Assembly: GCA_022447825.1 (NCBI GenBank)
Contig: JAKUTY010000003.1
Location: 18,263-82,262 of the forward strand
Source of the DNA: SAR202 cluster bacterium
Lineage (GTDB): Bacteria > Chloroflexota > Dehalococcoidia > Lucifugimonadales > UBA826
Direction of reading: 5' to 3'
DNA length: 64,000 bases
Both the position numbers and the translations under genes were made by a program. Below are positions 1 through 9,464 of this stretch, piece by piece (within the stretch, counting starts at the first letter, position 1; the number at the start of each line of letters is the position of its first letter). Below the pieces are notes generated by a model that was not told the origin of the DNA, made no database searches, and saw nothing but the letters and a program-made list of their open reading frames with translations.

Positions 1-576
1 AGAAATCAATTTCCGTAACCCTTCTAAATATGAATCAATTACCTGATTATAAAAATTTAAAGAAAATATCAAAGTCACGTTAACATTAATTCCTTCTGAA
101 ATCAGTTCAGTTATAGCAATCAAACCTTCTTTAGTGCCAGGAACTTTTATCATTAGATTATCTCTATTAATTTGGCTTACTAATCTTTTGGCTTCTTCAA
201 TAGTACCCTTAGAATCATTAGCTAAGTGCGGGTTAACTTCCAACGAAACAAAACCATCCGATTTATTTGAAGTTTCAAATGTTGGTTTCAACAAATCTGC
301 AGCAGACTTAATATCTTGAACAGCTAAATTTTCATAAATTTCTAAGTCAGACAGATCTCTAGAAATTAATTTTTTTATATCTTCATCATAAATTTCACTT
401 GATGAAATTGCTTTTTCAAAAATACTAGGATTTGATGTAAGCCCACGCACACCTGAATCAATAATTTTTTTTAATTCACCGTTGGCAATCATTTCACGAG
501 ACAAATTATCATACCAAACAGACTGACCTAAATTATTTAATTTTACTAACCGAGTATCAGGCAAAAAAGCCTCCAT
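1..576 (-). CDS. tal: Transaldolase, C-terminal part cut off by the window edge
   Basis: The first 192 residues of a transaldolase, which moves a dihydroxyacetone unit between sugar phosphates in the pentose phosphate pathway. The frame is open from the ATG at 576 to base 1. Visible family features are LGQSVWYDN near residue 17, GVRGLTSNPSIFEKA at about 42-56 (the phosphate/strand-1 region) and MIKVPGTKEG at 142-151, whose Lys144 is the expected Schiff-base lysine. The N-terminus resembles the actinobacterial/cyanobacterial form, which can be fused to glucose-6-phosphate isomerase; the missing end decides that. The start lies 10 bases after the stop of the VWA gene, so it looks like the last gene of the coaE operon. 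No strong ribosome binding site is seen. Confidence 0.88.
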   Translation of the reverse strand, partial: MEAFLPDTRLVKLNNLGQSVWYDNLSREMIANGELKKIIDSGVRGLTSNPSIFEKAISSSEIYDEDIKKLISRDLSDLEIYENLAVQDIKSAADLLKPTFETSNKSDGFVSLEVNPHLANDSKGTIEEAKRLVSQINRDNLMIKVPGTKEGLIAITELISEGINVNVTLIFSLNFYNQVIDSYLEGLRKLIS

Positions 577-586
577 TAACTAAAAA

Positions 587-3500
587 TTACATTGTCAAAC
601 GACGATACAGGACTAAAAGACGTTCAGGTAAGTCATTAATATCATCCAAAATTTCATATCCCATATCTGAGGTCATAGTTTTTAAATAATCATGACCTGA
701 TTTATCAACAGTTAAACAAAATGAATTGATTCCTATTTTTTTAGCTTCATCTAAAGCCATTTTTGTATCATGAACTGCATATTCTTTTTCAACCCCTTCC
801 CTACTATAACCCCTGTCTTGGGGCCTACCATCACTTATTAAAAAAAGTATTTTTGTTCTAGCATCAATCTGATTTAATTTATGAGCCGTATGTCGGATAG
901 CCGGACCCATTCTAGTAGCGTGCAAAGGAGCAATTCTATCAATTCTTCTTTTTACTTTGTCAGAAAAATTTTCTTGAAGATCTTTTACAGTGTAATATTC
1001 AACATTCTCTCTACCATATCCTGAAAACCCATAAATACCGTACACGTCACCTATAGCTTCTAAAGCATTGATCAATAAGACCATTGATTCCTTCTCTACA
1101 TCAATAATTCTTTTGTAAGATCTTCGCATTTGTTGGCCTCTTCGAGTTCTGAGCCAAACCATATATTCAACTGGGTCATCAGGGGCGTCCCATTCATCTT
1201 GTCTTCCTTTTCCTTCGTCGATTGCTTCAGCTGTAGATGCGCTAGTATCTAAAAGAAAAGCTACAGCAACATCTCGTTGAACTTTATTACGTCTCCAATA
1301 AAATTTTTCATCTGGACTAGAACCTGCTTTTATATCAACCATGTTTTCTATGACATCATCAATATCTATATCTTCTCCATCACTCAATTTTCGTTCTTTT
1401 CTCAACATTTCTGGTACCATCATTTCAAATTGACGCCTAATTCTAGTGACTAAAGTACTATATTCATTAAGTGTTGAAGAGAAATAAGCAGGATCCCCTT
1501 CTTGCATCAATTTTTGTTTAACTATGCACCATCTTGGCTTATAGTCTTCAGCCCTAAAATCCCATTCATCATAAACAAATGTTTCAGGTTCTCCCGGTTG
1601 CAATTCTCCACCATCTTCATCAACATGAACATATTTTCCCTGATTATCATCAGGAGATTGTGGTAAGTTTGTACCAGCCTCTTTAATTAGATTGTCAGCA
1701 AACACTCCACTAGATTCCTGAATTTCACCTTGAACAGTTTGCATGTCTAACTCTGCACTATTCTCTAACAACTCTTTCAATTGATCTTGAGTCAAAGGGT
1801 CGCCTTGAGCACCACCAGATTGATCCTGTTGTTGCATTCTCATCTCATTCATCAATTGTGACAATTCTGGTTTAAAATCTCCTCTATATTCAACTTCTTG
1901 CATAGTTTCATAATCTTCTTCGCCTTCAGGTCTAAGTTCCATTTCCATACCCATCCCCATATCCATCAACATTTGTTCCATTTCATCAGGATCCTCATAA
2001 TCTTCTTCATCATCAAACGATGGATCTTCCCAATCCTCTTCTGGAATATCTTCATTAGGTATACTAGCTATAATTGCATAAATTCTTATGCTAGCCTCAG
2101 CTGAATCCTCTACTAAAGACTCATGTAGTGTGACTCTCTTCATGATTTGAATAATTTGCTGAATCTCAGATTTATATTTAAGTGGGATAGAAACTCCTTC
2201 ATATTGTTGTAGGCTAACTCTCAACATAAATTCTACTATCGCCTCTCTAGCAGGCAATTCTTTAATATCAGGACGATCATCTAAAGAATCATTTTGAACT
2301 TGTAAATAAAAGGTTTTAATTCCTGGATATTCAACTAGTACTTTTGCATCTAATCTTGCACTTTCAACAACAGTAAAAATATCTAAAGATAATTGCCTGT
2401 CTTCAAACAAATTAAAAAACCTTTGCATGTCACTGATCCAGGCTTTCTCTAAATTTTGTGATGTCTCTGAGAATTCAGTTGTTGAGGAACTTTCATCCAA
2501 TATTTCATTAGATTTTTTAGAATTCTCAATTGCATCTAATTGTTTTTTTTCTAATATTGCTCTCAGATCATCAAAAAGTGCTGATTTTTTATTAAAATCA
2601 AAAATAAAACTCCCGAACTCCAAATGCGCAACTTGATGCGTAGATACAACTTTAAACCAAGCAAAATTCTCTTCTTTAGTAGGATATCTATCAACAATTG
2701 TTGGAACAAAAACAGTAGAACCTTCAGTAGTTGGAGAATTTTTGGAAACCCATCCTATATTTTTTTCAACTAAAGCCTCAGTAGAAGAAAGCTTTATTTC
2801 AGCTCCTGCCAACCCTCTACAATACATTTCCATAACTGTCTTGATTCGATCAAATTCTATTCCAGAAGATAACATCTCTATCGTGTTTTCAGAATGAGCA
2901 GATTCAACTTTAAAGTATGCGATGCCAGCATCTGGATTATTTTGAATTACATTAACCCCCTCTTCATACCATTTACCAAATTGAGAAGTAGTTAATTTTT
3001 CAAAAATCATTGGGGACGAATTTATGAAATCTGGCATTGCTAAAGGTTCAAATTCCAAAAGAGATTCACTCAAAGCCAAAACAACACTATGTTTTTCTTG
3101 GTCTAATTCTGCTAATGACTGTGATATTTCCAACATAGTCCCCGGAATGTTGGTACCACCATTTTTAACTAAGTTTTCTGCCAGTTGTAAAAATCTAATT
3201 CTTTCATCTGGATCAATTCTTGGTAACGCTTTTGCTCCAGAATCAAAAAAACTTTTCACTTCTCTCCATCCTGTTTCTACTAAAGCTGTAGCCAAAGACA
3301 AAAATGCATCTTTATCTTCTCCTACCAAAGGAAAAATTTGTTCTCCTAAATTCAGACATTCTAAAGCTAGATCATAAGATCTATGAGCTAATTTATCTAA
3401 AAATTGTGAGAAGGTTTGAAGTTGATTGAAAGATAGTTGTGACAATAGAATTGGACTTAAAACAAAAAACCGACACGCTAAAGTGCTAGATTTCCATGTG

Positions 3501-3889
3501 CCCTTATAGAGTTGATCTCCCAAGGATGCCCATTCTTCAATATGCCTAGATCTTAATTGACTCATAGTACCAGGACTAGATTCAAAATAGGCAGAAGCTA
3601 AAGTAGGAGATTCATTACATAACTTTTCCCCACATTCCATCCATTTTTCAAAATAACTATACGGCATCGATTTCAGCACTGAAGGACTAACGGCAAAAAA
3701 ATGTGCTGCAGATTCCCAGGATCTGACTGTTTGGGAAGCTAGAGAAATTCCCTGTTGGTACCAATCTCGAATTTGAGACTCAGATAATGCGTCAGGCATT
3801 GCAGAAAGAGAACTAATGAAATTTTTTTCAACAGACTCAGGAAATTTTTTTAACTCAGGCCATTTATCATTTATAGAATCTTCGGACAT
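587..3889 (-). CDS. Giant VWA-domain protein of the NorD/CbbO type
   Basis: A 1100-residue protein with a C-terminal von Willebrand A domain. The metal site DTSAS lies near residue 880 and is followed by a conserved ARTKILFLISDGRPQD segment. In the NorD/CbbO family such proteins work with a MoxR/CbbQ AAA ATPase, here encoded directly upstream, to remodel or activate a metalloenzyme. The first 330 or so residues contain a degenerate repeat: Trp, then Gly, then A-x-x-F/Y-F-x-x-S-P, seen as AAHFFAVSPS, ASAYFESSPG and ACRFFVLSPI. A very acidic, Met-rich stretch follows near 615-660. AAGGA precedes the ATG at 3889. No nitric oxide reductase or Rubisco gene is nearby, so its target is unknown. The family call is firm; the function is inferred. 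Confidence 0.85.
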   Translation of the reverse strand: MSEDSINDKWPELKKFPESVEKNFISSLSAMPDALSESQIRDWYQQGISLASQTVRSWESAAHFFAVSPSVLKSMPYSYFEKWMECGEKLCNESPTLASAYFESSPGTMSQLRSRHIEEWASLGDQLYKGTWKSSTLACRFFVLSPILLSQLSFNQLQTFSQFLDKLAHRSYDLALECLNLGEQIFPLVGEDKDAFLSLATALVETGWREVKSFFDSGAKALPRIDPDERIRFLQLAENLVKNGGTNIPGTMLEISQSLAELDQEKHSVVLALSESLLEFEPLAMPDFINSSPMIFEKLTTSQFGKWYEEGVNVIQNNPDAGIAYFKVESAHSENTIEMLSSGIEFDRIKTVMEMYCRGLAGAEIKLSSTEALVEKNIGWVSKNSPTTEGSTVFVPTIVDRYPTKEENFAWFKVVSTHQVAHLEFGSFIFDFNKKSALFDDLRAILEKKQLDAIENSKKSNEILDESSSTTEFSETSQNLEKAWISDMQRFFNLFEDRQLSLDIFTVVESARLDAKVLVEYPGIKTFYLQVQNDSLDDRPDIKELPAREAIVEFMLRVSLQQYEGVSIPLKYKSEIQQIIQIMKRVTLHESLVEDSAEASIRIYAIIASIPNEDIPEEDWEDPSFDDEEDYEDPDEMEQMLMDMGMGMEMELRPEGEEDYETMQEVEYRGDFKPELSQLMNEMRMQQQDQSGGAQGDPLTQDQLKELLENSAELDMQTVQGEIQESSGVFADNLIKEAGTNLPQSPDDNQGKYVHVDEDGGELQPGEPETFVYDEWDFRAEDYKPRWCIVKQKLMQEGDPAYFSSTLNEYSTLVTRIRRQFEMMVPEMLRKERKLSDGEDIDIDDVIENMVDIKAGSSPDEKFYWRRNKVQRDVAVAFLLDTSASTAEAIDEGKGRQDEWDAPDDPVEYMVWLRTRRGQQMRRSYKRIIDVEKESMVLLINALEAIGDVYGIYGFSGYGRENVEYYTVKDLQENFSDKVKRRIDRIAPLHATRMGPAIRHTAHKLNQIDARTKILFLISDGRPQDRGYSREGVEKEYAVHDTKMALDEAKKIGINSFCLTVDKSGHDYLKTMTSDMGYEILDDINDLPERLLVLYRRLTM

Positions 3890-3920
3890 TTGAATTCCTT
3901 ATCAAATTTTCTGTAGAAAT

Positions 3921-4799
3921 CTATTCAAAAATGGATGCAATGATTTCAGTAATACTTTGCTGAACAGAGTGATCATCAGTTACTGCCCAATTTACAGATA
4001 CTTGACAAGCCCTGCGTGGAGGAATTCCTGAAGCTATCAATTTACCTGCATATATCAATAACCGAGTACTGGCACCTTCACCTAATCCATGTTCTTTAAG
4101 GTTTCGGATTTTTTCTCCTAGCTTTGCAAGTTGGCTAGCTGTTTTTTCATCTACGCCTGCCTCATGTTGAACTATTTGAGCTTCTATTTCCAAAGGTGGG
4201 TAATCAAATTCAATAGATACAAATCTTTGCCTTGTGCTGTGTTTCAAATCTTTCAAGGCACTTTGATAACCTGGATTGTATGATAAGACCAACAAAAATC
4301 CATCAGCAGCTTCTAATAATTCACCCCGTTTTTCTACAGGTAACATTCTTCTATGGTCTGTAAGAGGGTGTATTAAAACTGTAGTATCTTTACGAGCTTC
4401 AACCACTTCATCCAAATAACAAATACCACCAGCTTTTACTGCTCTAGTTAAAGGGCCATCAATCCATACTGTTTGATCCCCTTCTAACAAATATCTACCA
4501 ACAAGGTCACTTGAAGTTAAATCTTCATGGCATGCGATTGTTACTAAAGGAAGATTTACTGAATCGCTATCATCTGTACGTTTTGAGTTTTTTCTTAATT
4601 CAACTCCCAATTTATAAGACATATATTCTACAAATCTAGTTTTTCCACATCCAGTTGGGCCTTTAAAAATCAAAGGCAATCTTTCCCTATATGCTGCCTC
4701 AAATAGCTCAATCTCATCACCTACTGGAACATAATAAGGTTCTTCGTCTAATTGGTATTCTTCAATAATATAACTTTTGTATAAAGTCTTAGTTGTCAT
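3921..4799 (-). CDS. MoxR-family AAA ATPase (CbbQ/NorQ type)
   Basis: A 292-residue AAA+ ATPase of the CbbQ/NirQ/NorQ branch. Walker A is GPTGCGKT at 47-54, and the Walker B region reads [12 protein letters not shown] near 125-136. The length is normal for the family (about 260-300). Known relatives form hexamers that bind a VWA partner and use ATP to insert or exchange cofactors in enzymes such as Rubisco or nitric oxide reductase. The VWA partner begins 31 bases downstream on the same strand and coaE lies 21 bases upstream, so the three are probably co-transcribed. No client enzyme is encoded in this window. Confidence 0.9.
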   Translation of the reverse strand: MTTKTLYKSYIIEEYQLDEEPYYVPVGDEIELFEAAYRERLPLIFKGPTGCGKTRFVEYMSYKLGVELRKNSKRTDDSDSVNLPLVTIACHEDLTSSDLVGRYLLEGDQTVWIDGPLTRAVKAGGICYLDEVVEARKDTTVLIHPLTDHRRMLPVEKRGELLEAADGFLLVLSYNPGYQSALKDLKHSTRQRFVSIEFDYPPLEIEAQIVQHEAGVDEKTASQLAKLGEKIRNLKEHGLGEGASTRLLIYAGKLIASGIPPRRACQVSVNWAVTDDHSVQQSITEIIASIFE

Positions 4800-4820
4800 A
4801 TATATTCAGCTCCTAGTCAC

Positions 4821-5405
4821 TTAAAGTTTATTATTCCAAATATCTTTAACAGTTTGCTCTAATTCTGACTTAGTGCCACTGTTGTCTATTTCAACATGTG
4901 CATGCGTAATTCTTTCATCTTGAGGCATCTGAGATTTAATTCTTGAAATTGCATCATTTCTACTAAGATTATTTCTATCTGCTAGCCTAGCAATAACTAT
5001 CTCTTCTTCAGACGTAACAACCCAAATCTCATCAAAAAGATCTTGCCAATTGGCCTCAATTAGCACAGCTGCTTCTACAACAACAATAGATTCATCCGAA
5101 ATAATTGAAATACGTTCTTTAATCATTTCATAAATTAACGGATGCATTATTGAATTTAGTATATCTAAATTTGAAGGGTCAGAAAAAACTATAGGCCCGA
5201 GTTTTTTTCTATCTACAAAACCATCATCCCCTACAATTTCATTTCCAAAGGCATTAACCACTTGGTCAAAACCTTTTGTACCGGGCAAATAAGCTTCATG
5301 TCCCAAAGCATCCCCACTAATGACATGGGCACCCAAACTTTGCAAAATCTCTGACACGAGGGACTTCCCAGTGCCAATACCTCCAGTTAAACCAACTTTA
5401 ATCAT
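4821..5405 (-). CDS. coaE: Dephospho-CoA kinase
   Basis: A 194-residue kinase for the last step of coenzyme A synthesis, phosphorylating dephospho-CoA at the 3'-hydroxyl. The P-loop GGIGTGKS is at 8-15. The family's SGDALGHEAYLPGT and RKKLGPIVFSDPSNLDILNSIMHP segments follow, and VVEAAVLIEA corresponds to the central strand. Length is typical (about 200). It is the first gene of the minus-strand operon coaE, MoxR ATPase, VWA protein, transaldolase. A promoter-like sequence and an inverted repeat lie in its leader. The start at 5405 is supported by the N-terminus beginning just before the P-loop, as usual. Confidence 0.94.
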   Translation of the reverse strand: MIKVGLTGGIGTGKSLVSEILQSLGAHVISGDALGHEAYLPGTKGFDQVVNAFGNEIVGDDGFVDRKKLGPIVFSDPSNLDILNSIMHPLIYEMIKERISIISDESIVVVEAAVLIEANWQDLFDEIWVVTSEEEIVIARLADRNNLSRNDAISRIKSQMPQDERITHAHVEIDNSGTKSELEQTVKDIWNNKL

Positions 5406-5410
5406 TTTTA

Positions 5411-5449
5411 CTTCCTGAGGAATAAGTCATCAAGACATTCTACAGGAAG
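5411..5449. repeat. Inverted repeat in the coaE leader
   Basis: CTTCCTG at 5411-5417 and CAGGAAG at 5443-5449 are perfect 7-base arms separated by 25 bases. They lie between the predicted coaE promoter and its start codon; the distal arm adjoins the -10 element. The repeat could be a small operator or a leader hairpin. It is short enough to be chance, so the call is tentative. Confidence 0.3.
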
Positions 5450-5466
5450 CGTTTTTAGAGGGTCAA
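5437..5466 (-). promoter_or_regulatory. Sigma-70-like promoter for the coaE operon
   Basis: On the minus strand TTGACC (5466-5461) and TAGAAT (5442-5437) are separated by 18 bases. Transcription would start near 5430, about 25 bases before the coaE ATG at 5405. It is divergent from the selA promoter in the same 139-base gap. The match is by eye only. Confidence 0.5.
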
Positions 5467-5487
5467 CAAGTGATTTTATATCGAGAT

Positions 5488-5515
5488 TTGTTGTCACTTG
5501 GCATTAAGATATAAT
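5488..5515 (+). promoter_or_regulatory. Sigma-70-like promoter for selA-rarA
   Basis: TTGTTG (5488-5493) and a perfect TATAAT (5510-5515) are separated by 16 bases. Transcription would begin near 5522, giving a leader of about 23 bases before the selA ATG at 5545. It drives in the opposite direction from the coaE promoter. No clear operator is seen between them. Confidence 0.55.
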
Positions 5516-5544
5516 TTGGGCAATAAAAATAATGGAAAACAAAG

Positions 5545-6903
5545 ATGAATACAATTCTAAGAAATATACCAAGTGTGTCTTCTATTATATCTGACAAGAG
5601 AATAGAAGAACTTTCTCAAGAAATTTCATCAGAAAATGTCACATATTTAGTAAGAAAACATTTAAATTCTTTAAGAAACAAAAAAAACTTATCTTCAAAT
5701 GAAGCTCAAAGTGAATCAATAGTTCAAGAAGTATTAAAATTAGCAAAATCCGAATGGCCTGAATGGCCCATTCCAGTGATTAATGGAACCGGAGTTATAT
5801 TACATACTAATCTGGGTAGATCTCCATTAAGTAAATCTGCTATCGATGCATCTATCAAAGCTGCTCAAGGATATTCTAATTTAGAGTTAGACCTTGAAAC
5901 AGGAAAAAGAGGGCCTCGACAAAAATCAATCAGCAATATTCTAAATCAACTTACTGGATCTGATGACGCTTTAGTTGTCAACAACACAGCATCTGCACTT
6001 CTTTTAACCTTAACCTCTTTAGCTAATGGCGGAGAAGTCATCATTTCACGATCTCAGGCTATAGAAATTGGTGGAGGGTTTCGTATTCCAGATGTACTAA
6101 TTCAAAGCGGAGCCAAACTAATAGAAGTTGGCACAACTAATAGAACTTACGTACAAGATTATGTAAACGCAATATCGGATAACACTAAGGCCATTCTTGT
6201 TATGCATGCTAGCAATTATAAAGTTATGGGTTTTACTCACGAACCCAAAATAAGTGAGTTATCTGAAATTGCTCAAAATAACCAAATCCCATTAATTCAT
6301 GATGTTGGAAGTGGGTGTATTAAGGACCCCACTAAATACGGATTATCTCCAGAACCAAGACCTCAAGATAGTATTCAATCTGGTTCAGATATCTGTATGT
6401 TTTCAGGAGACAAGCTTTTAGGTGGCCCTCAAGCGGGCATTATTGTGGGCAAAAAATCATATATATCTCAAATTTCAAAACACCCTTTGGCTAGGGCGAT
6501 AAGGATAGATAAAATTAACTTAGCTGCACTTCACGCAACTTTAATTCATTACATTAAAAATGAAGTAGAAGAAACTATTCCAATTTGGCAAATGATATCT
6601 ACTACTCAACAATCATTACTTGAAAGAGCCCAAAACATTTGTTCCCAAATTAACTCTGAAATCAGTATTATCAAAACATATGCAACTATTGGAGGAGGAA
6701 GTTTACCAGGTGAAAAGCTAGACTCCTACGCCATCAAAATTGAAGGTGATACAAGTAATGAGCTAAGTTTTAAATTAAGGACTAGTAAAAACCCAATTAT
6801 GTCTAGAATAGAAGATTCTAGTGTATTAATAGATTTAATGACAATTCCTCCAGCATTAGACGAAGTTTTAATTGAAGAATTAAACAAAATTGTGACCAAT
6901 TAA
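5545..6903 (+). CDS. selA: L-seryl-tRNA(Sec) selenium transferase
   Basis: A 452-residue PLP enzyme that converts seryl-tRNA(Sec) to selenocysteinyl-tRNA(Sec) using selenophosphate. The typical N-terminal helical region (LRNIPSVSSII) precedes the PLP fold. GTGVILHTNLGRSPLS and the catalytic-lysine motif FSGDKLLGGPQAG, with Lys290, are present. Length is normal for SelA (about 460). Its partner selD lies in this window at 43.8 kb; selB and the tRNA(Sec) gene are not in the window. rarA follows 17 bases later, so the pair is probably co-transcribed. The presence of selA and selD argues that at least some UGA codons are read as selenocysteine in this organism. Confidence 0.95.
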   Translation: MNTILRNIPSVSSIISDKRIEELSQEISSENVTYLVRKHLNSLRNKKNLSSNEAQSESIVQEVLKLAKSEWPEWPIPVINGTGVILHTNLGRSPLSKSAIDASIKAAQGYSNLELDLETGKRGPRQKSISNILNQLTGSDDALVVNNTASALLLTLTSLANGGEVIISRSQAIEIGGGFRIPDVLIQSGAKLIEVGTTNRTYVQDYVNAISDNTKAILVMHASNYKVMGFTHEPKISELSEIAQNNQIPLIHDVGSGCIKDPTKYGLSPEPRPQDSIQSGSDICMFSGDKLLGGPQAGIIVGKKSYISQISKHPLARAIRIDKINLAALHATLIHYIKNEVEETIPIWQMISTTQQSLLERAQNICSQINSEISIIKTYATIGGGSLPGEKLDSYAIKIEGDTSNELSFKLRTSKNPIMSRIEDSSVLIDLMTIPPALDEVLIEELNKIVTN

Positions 6904-6920
6904 GTAATTAAAGTAGTGCG

Positions 6921-8237
6921 ATGGATTTATTTCAACATAATGCTGAATCAGAATTAAAGCACGCTGCACCTCTAGCTGAAAGAATGAGGCCTACCAAATT
7001 CAATGATTTCATTGGTCAAAACCACATACTAGGGATTGAATCACCTCTCAGATCAACTATAGAGAACCAAAACTTACCGTCAATAATTTTATGGGGCCCT
7101 CCAGGAACGGGAAAAACTACCTTAGCTAACATATTAGCTTCCAAAATTAATGCTCATACTGACCATTTGAGTGCTGTATCTTCAGGAGTATCTGAAATCA
7201 GGCAATCAATCAATGATGCTCAAGATAGATTAGGACATAATTTACAACGAACAATTCTTTTTATAGACGAAATCCACAGGTTCTCTAAATCTCAACAAGA
7301 TGTAATTCTGCCATTTGTAGAAAACGGCACAATAACTTTGATTGGAGCTACCACTGAAAAACCTTCATTCGAGGTAATTGCCCCCCTACTTTCAAGATGC
7401 AAAGTTTTTACATTACAGGCCTTAAATGCTAAAGAGATCTCTAGAATTCTAATCAATGCTCTTAACGATCATAAAAATGGGTTAGGAAGTAAAAAACTCA
7501 CACTTTCAAATGATGCTTTAGAAATGATTTCTCTTACTTCCAATGGAGATGCGAGATGGGCCTTGAACACATTAGAACTCATTAGCTCCTATCATAATAA
7601 ATCATCAGAAATCACTCTAGAATCTGCCCTAAAAGTTATTTCAGATAAGCCCATGAAATATGACAAAAAAGGAGATTCACATTACGACACTATATCTGCT
7701 TTCATTAAATCTGTTAGAGGATCAGATCCAGACGCAGCTGTATATTGGTTAGCCCGAATGATAGAAGCAGGTGAGGATTTAAATTTTATTTGCCGACGAC
7801 TGATAATCTTAGCCGCAGAGGATATTGGTTTGGCAGATCCAAATGCAATTTCACTGGCAATGGCTGCGCAACAAGCATGTAATTTTGTAGGTATGCCAGA
7901 ATCAAGAATAATTTTGTCCCAAATCAGTATTTATTTAGCATCAGCTCCAAAAAGTAATTCTGCTTATTCAGCTATAAACTTGGCACAAAATGAAGTTAAA
8001 AACTCGGGCCCAATCCCCGTTCCTTTACATTTAAGAAATCCAGAAACAAAATTTCTTCGAGAAGAAGGATATGGATTAAATTATCAATACCCTCACAATT
8101 TTGAATCTGGATTCGTGAAAGAGAATTATTTACCTGAGGAAATTCAATCAAAAAAATTTTATTCCCCTACCAAAATTGGATTTGAATCAAAAATAATGGA
8201 AAGAATGAAAAAATTATGGGGACAAATTAATCAGTAG
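6921..8237 (+). CDS. rarA: Replication-associated recombination protein A (AAA ATPase)
   Basis: A 438-residue clamp-loader-like AAA+ ATPase (RarA/MgsA, Mgs1/WRNIP1 family) that acts at stalled replication forks. LAERMRPTKFNDFIGQ starts the AAA module. Walker A is GPPGTGKT at 59-66 and Walker B is ILFIDEIHRF. LLSRCKVFTL corresponds to sensor 1/arginine finger, and the C-terminal tetramerisation domain contains DPDAAVYWLARMIEAGED and AAEDIGLADP. Length matches the family. It follows selA closely. Its last 11 bases overlap the end of the convergent MFS gene. Confidence 0.94.
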   Translation: MDLFQHNAESELKHAAPLAERMRPTKFNDFIGQNHILGIESPLRSTIENQNLPSIILWGPPGTGKTTLANILASKINAHTDHLSAVSSGVSEIRQSINDAQDRLGHNLQRTILFIDEIHRFSKSQQDVILPFVENGTITLIGATTEKPSFEVIAPLLSRCKVFTLQALNAKEISRILINALNDHKNGLGSKKLTLSNDALEMISLTSNGDARWALNTLELISSYHNKSSEITLESALKVISDKPMKYDKKGDSHYDTISAFIKSVRGSDPDAAVYWLARMIEAGEDLNFICRRLIILAAEDIGLADPNAISLAMAAQQACNFVGMPESRIILSQISIYLASAPKSNSAYSAINLAQNEVKNSGPIPVPLHLRNPETKFLREEGYGLNYQYPHNFESGFVKENYLPEEIQSKKFYSPTKIGFESKIMERMKKLWGQINQ

Positions 8238-9429
8238 AACTAACTCCAACATTAAACATCTTACGTGCAGTCCTAATACCCTGAATAGCTACAACTGTAC
8301 CTCCAGCTGCTACAGCAATTGGAGCACCTAAAAACATCGCTATAGTCCCAGTCATAAAACCAGCCATTCCGCTAAAACCCCATCCAAAAGTTTGAAAACT
8401 TAAAGCTCGCCCTCTCATGCCAGGAGAAACAGTAGTCTGCAACATGGTATTGATGGAAGTCTCGTAACAAAGACCAAATGCATAAGTCAAACCAAGTAAA
8501 ATTGTAGAGATCCAAAAAATGTCGGAAGTGGAAAATAAAATCAAACCCAAACCAAATCCAGTCAATCCCACAGTTACCATTAGTCCTTTATTTTTCACTT
8601 CAGGTAGTAAAGTGATTAGTAAAGAAGTGATTGAAGCTCCCACAGCGCCTGCTGACATTAAATATCCTAAACCTATAGAATCAACCCCTAATTCGTCTCT
8701 AGCTATAATTGGCAATATTGCTTCTACAGACCATCCAAAAGTTTCTGAAGTTAACACTATAATAATCAATAATCTAACTTTTTTATTGAAAAATAAACTT
8801 TTCATTCCTTCCATCAAATCAACCAAATATGTATTCCCATATTGAATTTCTGGTGAATAAATTCCTTTTACTCGAGAAATAATGACAGCTGAAAAAAATA
8901 AAAAGACAGCGCATGACCAAGGAGCAAAAGCAAATCCAACTTCTTCGAGTACCCATCCTCCATAAACAGGAGCAACAATTGCCATGATAGTAATAGAAAA
9001 AAAGTTAGTAGCAGATGCTTTCAACAATTGATTTTCTTTAACTAATTCTGCAGGAATTGCTAATTTACATGTAAGCCTGAAAGAAGCTACAGAACCTGAC
9101 AAAAATGCAATTAATAAAATTTGCCAAATCTGTATTGAATCTAAATACAAAAGCGACCCAAAAACTAATGAAATAACACTTTGACAAATCAGAGCTATTA
9201 CCATCACGTTACGTTTATTTAATCGATCAATAAGAGCACCGGTAAAAGGACTAAAGAATGCTAAACCGCACCCACCTAGACCTGCTGCCATTCCCACCAT
9301 TAAAGGAGAATCAGAAATAGATAGAATGACCCAACCCATAATCATAGGACTTAAAATCAATACAGCATCATTAAGCAGAATACCAGTATAAAAAATTCTG
9401 AAATTTTTGTTACTAAAAATTTCAAACAT
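8227..9429 (-). CDS. Major facilitator superfamily permease
   Basis: A 400-residue integral membrane protein with about 12 hydrophobic segments. The loop motif GALIDRLNKRNVM after the second segment is the MFS signature between helices 2 and 3 (G-x3-D-R-x-x-R/K). Overall it resembles the enterobactin exporter/MFS_3 type carriers, but the substrate cannot be read from the sequence. It lies 35 bases downstream of the threonine aldolase gene on the same strand, so the two are probably co-transcribed without an obvious metabolic link. Its 3' end overlaps rarA by 11 bases. Confidence 0.85.
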   Translation of the reverse strand: MFEIFSNKNFRIFYTGILLNDAVLILSPMIMGWVILSISDSPLMVGMAAGLGGCGLAFFSPFTGALIDRLNKRNVMVIALICQSVISLVFGSLLYLDSIQIWQILLIAFLSGSVASFRLTCKLAIPAELVKENQLLKASATNFFSITIMAIVAPVYGGWVLEEVGFAFAPWSCAVFLFFSAVIISRVKGIYSPEIQYGNTYLVDLMEGMKSLFFNKKVRLLIIIVLTSETFGWSVEAILPIIARDELGVDSIGLGYLMSAGAVGASITSLLITLLPEVKNKGLMVTVGLTGFGLGLILFSTSDIFWISTILLGLTYAFGLCYETSINTMLQTTVSPGMRGRALSFQTFGWGFSGMAGFMTGTIAMFLGAPIAVAAGGTVVAIQGIRTARKMFNVGVSSTD

Positions 9430-9464
9430 TTGAATTATTGATCAATATTCTTAAACACCAATCC

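Noticed and set aside
1898..2104. Plus-strand open frame inside the VWA gene
   Set aside because: It is antisense to the acidic Asp/Glu-rich stretch and is made of His/Phe/Ile runs; a shadow of the real gene. The many other antisense frames of 60-150 residues in the window were rejected for the same reason.
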